A stretch of 34,126 nt of DNA from Dongia_A sp035274225. Its GTDB lineage: Bacteria; Pseudomonadota; Alphaproteobacteria; Dongiales; Dongiaceae. The stretch spans positions 1-34,126 of the forward strand of contig DATEOK010000119.1 in assembly GCA_035274225.1 (NCBI GenBank). Reading direction: 5' to 3'. The notes below the pieces were generated by a model. It saw only the letters and a program-made list of their open reading frames with translations. It made no database searches and was not told the origin of the DNA. Both the position numbers and the translations under genes were made by a program. Shown piece by piece: positions 8,421-15,888 of this stretch (position 1 is the stretch's first letter; every line of letters begins with the position of its first letter).

Positions 8421-9326
8421 CTATCTTGCCTCTTTCACCAGCCAGTCGATCAGCGCTTGCACGCCCGTCTTGCGCGCCTTGCTGCGCGGGTAGACCAGAC
8501 AATAGGGATGACCGAGCGGGATGGTCACGTCCGACAAAGCCAGCAACCGGCCGGCTGCCAAATCGCCGCCGGCCATCACCTTCTGACCCAAGACGACGCC
8601 CATGCCATCCCGGGCCAGATCCAGCGCCAGGCTGGACATGCCGATCTGATGGCTTTTCGTATCCTTTGGCCGGTCGACACCGCTCTTGGCGAACCATGCG
8701 TGCCAGGTCGGATGCGACACGAAGCTCGGGCCCCAGTTGATGTGGATGAGGTCTTCGTCCGGCACCGCCTCCATGCCGCGCGCGCGGGCGTCGGCGTTGC
8801 GATCGAGATAGCCCGGGCCGCACAGCGGCAGCACCTCATCCTGGAACAGCTGGATTGTGCTCATCTCCGGATAGACATTGGTGCCGTAGCAGATGCGCAG
8901 GTCGATATTGTGGCGCGCGAAGTCGACCGGATCACCTTCCACGCGCAGCTCTATGCGCAGGCCCTTCTCCTTCGCCGCAAAGGTAGCGAGGCGCGGCTCG
9001 AGCCAGCGCTCGGCGATGGAGGTGATCACGCTGATCACCAAGCGCTGCCTGGTGCCGCCCGACATGACCTGTTCGGTCAGCGCGGAGATGGATTGAAGCG
9101 CGTCCGAGGTGCCGGCGAAGATCATCTGTCCCGCGTCCGTCAACGAGACGCGATTGTTGAAGCGCATGAACAGCTGTTTGCCGAGAAACTCCTCGAGGTT
9201 GCGAACCTGCTGGCTGACCGCCGCTGGCGAAACGCCGAGCTCCTCGGCGGCGGCGACATAGCTGCCGGTCCGCGCCGCGGCTTCGAAGGCGCGCAGCGCA
9301 TTCAATGGCGGGAGAGAGAGCGGCAT
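8421..9326 (-). CDS. LysR-family transcriptional regulator, GcvA-like
   Basis: A 301-residue LysR regulator. It opens MPLSLPPLNALRAFEAAART, the standard start of the GcvA subgroup, and has a winged helix-turn-helix at about residues 20-45 (SYVAAAEELGVSPAAVSQQV). A LysR substrate-binding domain follows from about residue 92. I preferred the ATG at 9326 over an upstream in-frame ATG at 9401 because homologous sequence begins here. It is divergent from the MttB-like gene. A 15-bp LysR-type palindrome lies only 11 bp upstream of its start, which suggests autoregulation and control of the divergent gene. A second copy of the palindrome lies between the Ldh and 2OG oxygenase genes. The co-inducer is unknown; I infer the N-methylated substrate of the cluster. 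Confidence 0.9.
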   Translation of the reverse strand: MPLSLPPLNALRAFEAAARTGSYVAAAEELGVSPAAVSQQVRNLEEFLGKQLFMRFNNRVSLTDAGQMIFAGTSDALQSISALTEQVMSGGTRQRLVISVITSIAERWLEPRLATFAAKEKGLRIELRVEGDPVDFARHNIDLRICYGTNVYPEMSTIQLFQDEVLPLCGPGYLDRNADARARGMEAVPDEDLIHINWGPSFVSHPTWHAWFAKSGVDRPKDTKSHQIGMSSLALDLARDGMGVVLGQKVMAGGDLAAGRLLALSDVTIPLGHPYCLVYPRSKARKTGVQALIDWLVKEAR

Positions 9327-9336
9327 CGTCCCCTGG

Positions 9337-9351
9337 CTTAGATTTTCTGAG
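9337..9351. promoter_or_regulatory. Putative LysR-box palindrome, copy 1
   Basis: CTTAGATTTTCTGAG: arms CTTAGA and TCTGAG flank TTT, one mismatch from perfect dyad symmetry. It matches the LysR T-N11-A rule (T9338, A9350). It sits in the 122-bp divergent region between the LysR gene and the MttB-like gene. A near-identical copy exists at 12046-12060; elsewhere in the window I found none by eye. Confidence 0.55.
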
Positions 9352-9448
9352 GTAGGATAACATTTTCGCCCCTTGAGAAAAGGATTTGCTTGCTCAAGCA
9401 TCTATTCCTTGCCGTCTCCGGCGGCGGCGATCTGTCAGGGGAAACACC

Positions 9449-10972
9449 ATGAATACCGAGCGGCGGGGCCGCCGTCCCAGCGCTGCCAGCCAGTCAATCA
9501 ACCAGTTGCCCTGGTCCCAGCCGCGACTGACGCTCGAACCGGCGCGCTTCCTGTCCGACGATCAGATCGAGGCGATCCACACCCGATCGTTGGAAGTGCT
9601 CGAAGAGATCGGCATGGACATGCTCCATGCCGAAGCGCGAGAGATCCTGCGCAGCGCGGGCGCGAGCATCGAAGGCGAGCGTGTGCGGATCGGCCGCGAC
9701 ATCGTCGAGCACGCGCTGACCACGCCGCCGCCCGAGTTCACGATCCACGCCCGCAACCCCGCTCACAACGTCCAGATGGGCGGTCGATGGATCACGTTCG
9801 CGCCGGTGGGTGGGCCGCCCAACTGCTCCGACCTCGACCGTGGCCGCCGGCCCGGAACGCTGGAGGACAATGGCAGCTTCATGAAGCTGTGCCAGTTCTT
9901 CAACTGCATTCATACCGTGGGGGACGGATCGGTCGATGCGCTCGACGTCCATGCATCGATCCGGCATCTGCGCATCATGCACAACAAGGTGCGCTACTCC
10001 GACAAATTCCCGTTCGTCTATTCGACCGGCAAGGCGCGGCTTCTCGACAGTCTCGAGATCACGCGGCTGGCGCGCGGCGTGTCACCGGAGCAGTTCGAGC
10101 GTGAACCGTCTGCCTACACCGTCATCAACACCAATTCGCCCTTCAAGCTCGACGGCCCGATGGCTATGGGCATCATCGAGATGGCGCGTCGCAACCAGGT
10201 CTGCGTGGTAACGCCGTTCACGCTGGCGGGCGCCATGGCGCCGGTGACCTTGGCCGGCGCGCTGGTGGAACAGAACGCGGAGGCGCTGGCATGCCTTGCG
10301 CTGTCGCAGCTGTCGCGGCCCGGCGCCCCATTCGTCTATGGCGGCTTCACCTCGAATGTCGACATGAAGTCGGGCGCACCCGCCTTTGGGACGCCTGAAT
10401 ACATGAAGGCCTGCATTGTCGGCGGCCAGTTGGCGCGGCGCTATCGCCTGCCTTATCGAACATCGAGCACGAACGCGGCCAATAGCGTCGACGCGCAGGC
10501 GGCGTACGAGACCGTCTTCTCGCTGTGGGCCGCGATCATGGGCGGCGGCAACCTGATCGTTCATGCGGCCGGCTGGATGGAGGGCGGCCTCACCGCGTCC
10601 TACGAAAAGTTTGCGTTGGACGCTGACCTGCTGCAGATGGTCGAGGAGTTCCTGAAGCCATTGGCGGTGGATGACGGCGCCATGGCGCTCGACGCCATGC
10701 GGGAAGTCGGTCCGGGCGGCCATTTCTTCGGCGCACAGCACACGCTGGAGCGCTATGCGACCGCCTTCTACCAGCCCATGATCTCCGACTGGCGCAACTT
10801 CAACCAGTGGCAAGCCGCAGGCTCGCCGCAAGCGGCACAGAGAGCCAATGCCTTGTGGAAACAGGCGCTGGCTGAATATCGCGAGCCCTATCTGGATCCG
10901 GCAGCCGCAGCGGAGATCGACGCCTTCGTTGCGCGCCGCGTTGCCGAAGGCGGCGAGAAGACAGATTTCTAG
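9449..10972 (+). CDS. Non-pyrrolysine MttB-superfamily methyltransferase
   Basis: A 507-residue protein of the trimethylamine methyltransferase (MttB, COG5598) superfamily. Segments such as LSDDQIEAIHTRSLEVLEEIGM, CVVTPFTLAGAMAPVTLAGA and GGHFFGAQHTLERY are recognisable. Canonical MttB carries pyrrolysine from an in-frame amber codon; none interrupts this gene, so it belongs to the non-Pyl branch. That branch includes the glycine betaine methyltransferase MtgB and the proline betaine and carnitine enzymes MtpB and MtcB, which move a methyl group from a quaternary amine to a corrinoid protein. The ATG at 9449 has a good AGGGGAA site. No corrinoid protein or methylcobamide:THF methyltransferase gene is present here. 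The neighbours (LysR gene, Rieske and 2OG oxygenases, sarcosine oxidase) support a role in demethylating a quaternary or tertiary amine; the exact reaction is open. Confidence 0.85.
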   Translation: MNTERRGRRPSAASQSINQLPWSQPRLTLEPARFLSDDQIEAIHTRSLEVLEEIGMDMLHAEAREILRSAGASIEGERVRIGRDIVEHALTTPPPEFTIHARNPAHNVQMGGRWITFAPVGGPPNCSDLDRGRRPGTLEDNGSFMKLCQFFNCIHTVGDGSVDALDVHASIRHLRIMHNKVRYSDKFPFVYSTGKARLLDSLEITRLARGVSPEQFEREPSAYTVINTNSPFKLDGPMAMGIIEMARRNQVCVVTPFTLAGAMAPVTLAGALVEQNAEALACLALSQLSRPGAPFVYGGFTSNVDMKSGAPAFGTPEYMKACIVGGQLARRYRLPYRTSSTNAANSVDAQAAYETVFSLWAAIMGGGNLIVHAAGWMEGGLTASYEKFALDADLLQMVEEFLKPLAVDDGAMALDAMREVGPGGHFFGAQHTLERYATAFYQPMISDWRNFNQWQAAGSPQAAQRANALWKQALAEYREPYLDPAAAAEIDAFVARRVAEGGEKTDF

Positions 10973-11979
10973 GCGAAGCTTTTCAGTCGATCGTAGAGCG
11001 CGCGATCGATCGGCAGGCCCTCTTTGGCCAGGCGTTTCTGGTTCGCCGCGCGCCGTGCGTTCGGCAGGCGTGCGCCGTCCTGGCTGGTGATGGACTTTGC
11101 CAGCGCGGCGATCTGCTTGGCGAAGGCGCCGCCCGAGAAGCCCTTTGGATCCAGCGCGATGAAGAACTGGCCGCAGCCGATGGGCTTGCCATCGTTCGCC
11201 ATGAACGACCCCATCTGCGGCCCGCGCCAGGCGCCGGCCAAGGCGGCGCACATCACCTCGACGATCAGGCCCTGGCCGAACCCCTTGTAGCCGCCCGCCG
11301 GCGACATGGAGCCGGCAAGGCCGCGCGCCGGATCGGTGGTGGGCTTGCCGTCGGAATCTTGTGCCCAGCCCAGCGGAATGGCACGCCCCTCATCCGCCGC
11401 AAGCTTCACCGCGGTCCAGGTGACCGCCGAGGCGGACTGGTCGACCAGGAAGGCGAGCTTGCCCTTCTTTCCCGGCACCGCGAAGGATAGCGGATTGGTG
11501 CCGATGACCGGCTTGCGGCCGCCGACAGGTGCTATCGAGGGCGTCGAGTTGGTGAAGCCGAAAGCAACCAGGCCCTTTTTCGCCAAGTAACCGGTGTGAT
11601 AGCCGAGGGTCGCCGCGTTGTAGGAGTTGTGCACCGCCATCCCGGCGATGCCGTTCTTCTTCGCAGCGGGGATCAGCCTGGCGAAGCCTTTCTTGATCGC
11701 CGGATGGGCAAAGCCGCGCCTGGCATCGACGCGAAACGCCACCGGCGACAACTTCTTCACGAGCGGCGCCGCCCGGCCGTCGACTTTGCCGCTTTGCACG
11801 TGCTCGCAGTAGTACTGGAGCCAGTAGAAGCCGTGCCCCTCAAGCCCGCTGAGTTCGGTATCCAGGATCGCGTCGGCAAAATAGCCGGCGTTCCTGGCAT
11901 GCGTGCCCGCCCCCGTCAGCGCTTCGAAGATGAGTTTACGGGCCGATCTGGTTGTAAGCCGCAACTGGGTCGATGCCAT
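10969..11979 (-). CDS. Ldh_2-family NAD(P)H-dependent oxidoreductase with altered active-site motifs
   Basis: A 336-residue member of the malate/L-lactate dehydrogenase type-2 family, which also contains the piperideine-2-carboxylate/N-methyl-amino-acid dehydrogenase DpkA. Recognisable features are TNSTPSIAPVGGRKPVIGTNP and the C-terminal GGYKGFGQGLIVEVM. Two conserved motifs deviate. The usual SHGxxR is GHGFYW (residues 48-53), losing Ser and Arg. The usual His-Phe-Gly after NS is YNA, losing the expected His. The substrate has therefore probably shifted. I chose ATG 11979 (GGGGG upstream); ATG 11994 is an alternative. The stop overlaps the convergent MttB-like stop in a shared CTAG. It is divergent from the 2OG oxygenase gene with a LysR box between them. 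A role in reducing an imine or keto acid released from an N-methyl amino acid is an inference. Confidence 0.82.
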   Translation of the reverse strand: MASTQLRLTTRSARKLIFEALTGAGTHARNAGYFADAILDTELSGLEGHGFYWLQYYCEHVQSGKVDGRAAPLVKKLSPVAFRVDARRGFAHPAIKKGFARLIPAAKKNGIAGMAVHNSYNAATLGYHTGYLAKKGLVAFGFTNSTPSIAPVGGRKPVIGTNPLSFAVPGKKGKLAFLVDQSASAVTWTAVKLAADEGRAIPLGWAQDSDGKPTTDPARGLAGSMSPAGGYKGFGQGLIVEVMCAALAGAWRGPQMGSFMANDGKPIGCGQFFIALDPKGFSGGAFAKQIAALAKSITSQDGARLPNARRAANQKRLAKEGLPIDRALYDRLKSFA

Positions 11980-12045
11980 GGAATGCCCCCGCATTGGCGA
12001 AATGGTCCCCTGGGCGACGATAAGGGAAGGGCATCGGCACGTCGG

Positions 12046-12060
12046 CCTAGATTTTCTAAG
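12046..12060. promoter_or_regulatory. Putative LysR-box palindrome, copy 2
   Basis: CCTAGATTTTCTAAG: arms CCTAGA and TCTAAG flank TTT, one mismatch from a perfect palindrome, in the opposite arm to copy 1. The two copies share TAGATTTTCT exactly. It lies 66 bp upstream of the Ldh-family start and 81 bp upstream of the GTG of the 2OG oxygenase gene, so it is placed to control both divergent genes. Confidence 0.52.
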
Positions 12061-12141
12061 CGAGGCTTACTTCTGCTTATCTTGTGGAAATCGCGGGTGT
12101 GGCTGAAGCTGGCGCGAGGCACCTGTTGGGAGAGGCTTGCA

Positions 12142-12930
12142 GTGCGTCACATTCTGGACCTGGACCGGTTCCCCCTCGACAAGCCCGGCTCGCCGCAATG
12201 GCAGGATCTGGTTGAACGTTGCCGCGCCGATCTGGCTGACGCCGGCATGTTCAACCTGGAAGGTTTTGTCCGGCCGGAGGCCATCGATCAGGCCCTGAAC
12301 GAGATCAAGCCGGTGATGGACACGCTGTCCTTTACGCACCGCCGCTCCCACAACATCTATTTCAGGAAGGAAGTCCCCGGCCTGCCCGCCGATCACCCGG
12401 CGCTGAACCGGGTCGAGACCATCAATCACACGGTGTGCAGCGACCAGATCCCCGAGAGCGTGCCGCTCTGGATCTACGAGTGGCCGCAATTTGCCGTGTT
12501 CCTGGCGGCTACGATGAACAAGGAAACCTTGTTCGTCATGCGCGACCCGCTGGCGCGGGTGAATGTCATCGCCTATGGCGAGGGCGAGGCGCTGAATTGG
12601 CATTTCGACCGCTCCGAATTCACCACCACGCTGTTGCTGCAGGCGGCCGGCGCGGGCGGCGAATTCCAGTACCGCTCGAACCTGCGCACCGACACCGACC
12701 CGAACTACGAAGGGGTGGCGCGGCTGCTGGCGGGCGAGGACAATGACGTTAAGACGCTGCAGCTCGGTGGCGGGACGTTGAATGTGTTCAAGGGCAAGAA
12801 CACCGCGCATCGGGTGACGCCGGCCAGGGGCGCCAAGGCACGCATCGTCGCCGTCTTCTCCTATTATGAGCGGCCGGGGGTCATGTTCTCGAAGGAAGAG
12901 CAGATCGGATTCTACGGCCGCGCTGCCTAG
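12142..12930 (+). CDS. HalD/BesD-like 2OG-Fe(II) oxygenase (hydroxylase-type metal site)
   Basis: A 262-residue protein. The frame is open far upstream, but homologous sequence begins at the GTG at 12142, preceded by GGGAGAGG. The core contains NWHFDRSEFTTTLLLQ, then GGEFQYRSNLR, then GKNTAHRVTPARG. The predicted iron triad is His154, Asp156 and His223, with Arg234 for 2-oxoglutarate. The fold pattern resembles the HalD/BesD group of amino-acid halogenases and hydroxylases. True halogenases replace the Asp by Gly, so this enzyme should hydroxylate or oxidatively demethylate instead. The Rieske oxygenase gene starts 24 bp downstream and must be co-transcribed. A LysR box is upstream. Oxidation of a free or N-methylated amino acid is likely, but the substrate is unknown. 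Confidence 0.83.
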   Translation: MRHILDLDRFPLDKPGSPQWQDLVERCRADLADAGMFNLEGFVRPEAIDQALNEIKPVMDTLSFTHRRSHNIYFRKEVPGLPADHPALNRVETINHTVCSDQIPESVPLWIYEWPQFAVFLAATMNKETLFVMRDPLARVNVIAYGEGEALNWHFDRSEFTTTLLLQAAGAGGEFQYRSNLRTDTDPNYEGVARLLAGEDNDVKTLQLGGGTLNVFKGKNTAHRVTPARGAKARIVAVFSYYERPGVMFSKEEQIGFYGRAA

Positions 12931-12954
12931 GCGCGGCAAAGCGTGGAGGCAACG

Positions 12955-14094
12955 ATGAAACATGGCAGGCTCGCGGACCTGGGAGGCGCGCTCAAGCGAT
13001 GCGAGCAGCTGGGCTACGACGAGGCCTGGTCGATGCCGCGATCCTACTATACCGATCCCGCCGTGCTGAGATTGGAGCGGGAACGTTTGTTCGGCCGGGA
13101 ATGGATCTGCATCGGCCGGGTGGAGGAAATCGCCAACCCCGGCGACTACATGACCTTCCAGCTTTGCGACGAGCCGTTGATCGCCGTGCGTGGCCGCGAT
13201 GGCGTCATCCGTGTGCTGTCGAATGTTTGCCGTCATCGCGGCACAGTGATCGCGAATGGGCGTGGCAACCGGCCTCGTCTGGTCTGCCCCTATCATCACT
13301 GGTCCTACGATCTGGATGGCAGGTTGGTGGGAGCACCTCGCATGGACGCGCATACGGCCTTCGACAAGGCGTCGTGCCGCCTGCCGGAATTCCCGATCGA
13401 GGAGTGGCACGGGTTCCTGTTCACGAACCTTGCGGAGAATCCACACCCCTTGGCGCCGCGACTTGAGCCGCTGGAGCGCCTGATCCGCAACTACCACATG
13501 GAGCAGATGAAGCTGCGCTACCTGAAGGAGGAAGTCTGGGCGACCAACTGGAAGTGCATGATCGAGAACTTCATGGAAGGGTATCATCTGTCGCCGCTGC
13601 ATCGGACCACGCTGCACTTGGTGAACCCGACCCGCCTGTGCCGGCACTACCCGGCGGGCGACGCCTACTTCGGCTACAATGCCGGCTACGTTCCGGAGCT
13701 GCCGCGCTCGACCAAGGGCCATCCGGACCTGACCGAGGCGGAAGTCCACAATTGCGTCATGTTCGCGGTGCCGCCCGGGCTGGTCTCGGGGTGCGGCGGC
13801 GACTACAGCTCCTTCATCTGCGTGCAGCCCGAGAGCATCGACCGGGTGCGGGTCAAGATGGGCCTGATCTTTTATGGCGACCATTGGACCGAGGAAGTCG
13901 TCCAGGCCGCCACTACCCTCTTCGAGGACACCATGGCGGAGGACAAAGTCGCCCTCGCCGGCGTCATGCGCGGCATGGCGTCGAGCCGGCACCAGGCCGG
14001 TCCGCTGGCGCCCGCCGATTTCGAGGGGCCGGTGCTCGATTTCTACCGCTATTGCGGCCGCCGCATCGGCGATGCGCTGGCCAATGTCGAGTGA
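12955..14094 (+). CDS. Rieske non-haem iron oxygenase alpha subunit
   Basis: A 379-residue oxygenase. The Rieske [2Fe-2S] ligands are Cys92-x-His94 (CRHRG) and Cys111-x2-His114 (CPYHHW). The catalytic domain has ENFMEGYHLSPLH with His211 and His216 as iron ligands; the third, acidic ligand is probably in FEDTMAEDK. The bridging carboxylate between the two centres is Glu208 rather than the more common Asp, as in the carnitine oxygenase CntA. That fits the quaternary-ammonium branch (GbcA, CntA, stachydrine demethylase) more than arene dioxygenases. I chose ATG 12955 with GGAGG just before it, not the GTG at 12943 that contains that site. No reductase partner is present in the window. Probable role: oxidative N-demethylation, coupled by position to the 2OG oxygenase upstream and the ABC importer downstream. 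Confidence 0.87.
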   Translation: MKHGRLADLGGALKRCEQLGYDEAWSMPRSYYTDPAVLRLERERLFGREWICIGRVEEIANPGDYMTFQLCDEPLIAVRGRDGVIRVLSNVCRHRGTVIANGRGNRPRLVCPYHHWSYDLDGRLVGAPRMDAHTAFDKASCRLPEFPIEEWHGFLFTNLAENPHPLAPRLEPLERLIRNYHMEQMKLRYLKEEVWATNWKCMIENFMEGYHLSPLHRTTLHLVNPTRLCRHYPAGDAYFGYNAGYVPELPRSTKGHPDLTEAEVHNCVMFAVPPGLVSGCGGDYSSFICVQPESIDRVRVKMGLIFYGDHWTEEVVQAATTLFEDTMAEDKVALAGVMRGMASSRHQAGPLAPADFEGPVLDFYRYCGRRIGDALANVE

Positions 14095-14127
14095 GGCGCT
14101 TCCAGCGGCTGGTTTCGCTGCGCATCC

Positions 14128-14157
14128 TTGACTCAGGATTGATCGGCACGGGACAAT
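14128..14157 (+). promoter_or_regulatory. Possible sigma70 promoter of the dipeptide-type ABC operon
   Basis: TTGACT at 14128-14133 and GACAAT at 14152-14157, 18 bases apart, lie 55 bp ahead of the binding-protein start in the 118-bp gap after the Rieske gene. The -35 box matches 5 of 6 consensus bases and the -10 box 4 of 6. Judged by eye only; transcription could also read through from the Rieske gene. Confidence 0.35.
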
Positions 14158-14212
14158 CGCAACAACAGCTTGGCGTACAAGACCAAAGCAAAATCAACAG
14201 GAGAGGCAAGCA

Positions 14213-15868
14213 ATGGCAATCAACTACAGGTTCCTGGACGCTTTGCGCCGCGGGCGCAGCGAACATGAAAATCACCTGATCGACGGGCTGGTCGCCGGCC
14301 GGGTCAGCCGGCGCGAATTCATGCGGCACGGCTCGGTTCTGGGCCTGAGCCTGCCTTTCCTGGGCAGCATCGCAGGCGCCGTGGGCTACGCCGCCCTGCC
14401 ACGCACCGCGCGCGCGGCGACGCCGGGGGGCACTATCCGCGTCTCGCAGACCGTGCCGGCGGCGGCGATCGACCCGGTGAAGATCGCCGATGGCGGCGGC
14501 ATCACGGTGCTGTGCCAGACGGCTGAGACGCTCGTCCTGTCGGGTGCTGATTTGACAGCCCGACCGGTGCTGGCGGAGAGCTGGGCGCCGAACAAGGACG
14601 GCAGCGTATGGACCTTCAAGCTGCGCCAGGGCGTCAAGTTCCACAACGGCAAGACCATGACCGCCGACGACGTGGTGGCCAGCATCGACCGCATCGCCAA
14701 TCCGGACAACGGCTCCAATGCGCTGTCGGCGCTGACCGGCGTGCTGTCGAAGGGCGGCACCCGCAAGGTCGACGACTACACGGTCGAGTTCCATCTGGAC
14801 GCGCCGAACGGCGGCTTCCCCTATGTGATCTCCACCGACAATTACAACGCGGTCATCCTGCCCGCCGCCTATGCCGGCGACTACGAGCAGACCATGATCG
14901 GCACCGGGCCGTTCAAGCTGGAAAAATACACGCCGAAGGTGGGCGCGTCCTTCGTGCGGAACCCGGATTATTGGGGCGGCAAGGCCCTGCCCGACCGGGT
15001 CGAGCTCAGCTTCTATTCCGACTATCAGCCGCAGATCCTGGCGCTGCAGGGCGGGCAGATCGACATCATCCAGCAAGTCCCGGTGCTGCAGGGCGTCGGC
15101 CTGCTGAACGATCCGAACTTCGACATCATCAGCACACCGTCGACCGCGCACCAGCAAGTCCACATGCGCACGGACCTGGATCCGTTCAAGGACAAGCGGG
15201 TGCGCCGCGCCATCGCCTTGTGCCTGGACCGGCCAAAGCTGGTGCAAGGCCTCATGAAGGGCCGCGCGAAGATCGGCAACGACAGTCCGTTCGCGGCTGC
15301 CTATCCATCGACCGACCCGAGCGTGCCGCAACGGGAAAAGAACATCGCCGAGGCCAAGGAGCTGATGGCTGCGGCCGGCATGAACGGCTTCGAGACGACG
15401 CTGACCACCGAGAAGTACCTGGAGATCCCGGACTACGCCGTGCTGATCCAGAACGCCGTCAAGGAGATCGGCGGCAACATCAAGGTCAACGTCCTGGACC
15501 AGGGCGCCTATTACGGCGATGCCGTCTACGGCAAATCGCCGTGGCTTGATTCCGACATGGGCATCACCGATTACGGCCATCGCGGCGTGCCGAACGTGTT
15601 CCTGTCGGCGCCGCTGCGCAGCGACGGCACCTGGAATTCGGCGCACTTCAAGAACGCCGAATATGACACGCTGGTCTCCGGATATGTCGCCTCGCTGGAT
15701 CTCGATTCCCAGCGTACGGCAGCCGGCAAGATCCAGAAGCTGCTGCTCGACGAGACGCCGTTGCTGTTCACCTATTTCTACGACTTCCTGACGGTGACCA
15801 AGAAGGGCGCGACCGGCGTGCATCCGACGGCTATGAGCCATCTGTTCCTGGACCAGGCCGCCCTGTAG
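14213..15868 (+). CDS. ABC transporter solute-binding protein, dipeptide/opine type (SBP family 5)
   Basis: A 551-residue periplasmic binding protein of the DppA/OppA family. The N-terminus carries a twin-arginine export signal: SRREFM at residues 32-37, a hydrophobic stretch, and a likely cleavage after TARA near residue 68. The typical WTFKLRQGVKFHNGK segment and DVVASIDRI follow at about residue 130 onward. There is no lipobox Cys. The start has a strong AGGAGAGG site. It heads a four-gene importer operon (binding protein, two permeases, fused ATPase). SBP family 5 proteins bind peptides but also opines, betaine-like amines and modified amino acids. Given the oxygenase and demethylase neighbours I infer an N-methylated amino acid derivative or short peptide as ligand. 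Confidence 0.9.
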   Translation: MAINYRFLDALRRGRSEHENHLIDGLVAGRVSRREFMRHGSVLGLSLPFLGSIAGAVGYAALPRTARAATPGGTIRVSQTVPAAAIDPVKIADGGGITVLCQTAETLVLSGADLTARPVLAESWAPNKDGSVWTFKLRQGVKFHNGKTMTADDVVASIDRIANPDNGSNALSALTGVLSKGGTRKVDDYTVEFHLDAPNGGFPYVISTDNYNAVILPAAYAGDYEQTMIGTGPFKLEKYTPKVGASFVRNPDYWGGKALPDRVELSFYSDYQPQILALQGGQIDIIQQVPVLQGVGLLNDPNFDIISTPSTAHQQVHMRTDLDPFKDKRVRRAIALCLDRPKLVQGLMKGRAKIGNDSPFAAAYPSTDPSVPQREKNIAEAKELMAAAGMNGFETTLTTEKYLEIPDYAVLIQNAVKEIGGNIKVNVLDQGAYYGDAVYGKSPWLDSDMGITDYGHRGVPNVFLSAPLRSDGTWNSAHFKNAEYDTLVSGYVASLDLDSQRTAAGKIQKLLLDETPLLFTYFYDFLTVTKKGATGVHPTAMSHLFLDQAAL

Positions 15869-15888
15869 GGACCGGCCATGCTGATCCA

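Noticed and set aside
9449..10972. Pyrrolysine-containing trimethylamine methyltransferase
   Set aside because: No in-frame amber codon occurs before the normal end, and no pyl genes are present; it is a non-Pyl homologue.
12142..12930. Amino-acid halogenase of the BesD type
   Set aside because: The motif is HFD with the carboxylate ligand retained; halogenases of this group have Gly at that position to make room for chloride.
12943..12954. GTG at 12943 as start of the Rieske oxygenase
   Set aside because: That GTG is part of GTGGAGG, which serves as the ribosome binding site for the ATG at 12955.
12067..13992. Long minus-strand frame (641 codons)
   Set aside because: Antisense to the 2OG and Rieske oxygenase genes; its translation is low-complexity His/Arg/Asp-rich sequence typical of a shadow frame.
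13964..15841. Long minus-strand frame (625 codons)
   Set aside because: Antisense to the Rieske and binding-protein genes with no family resemblance.
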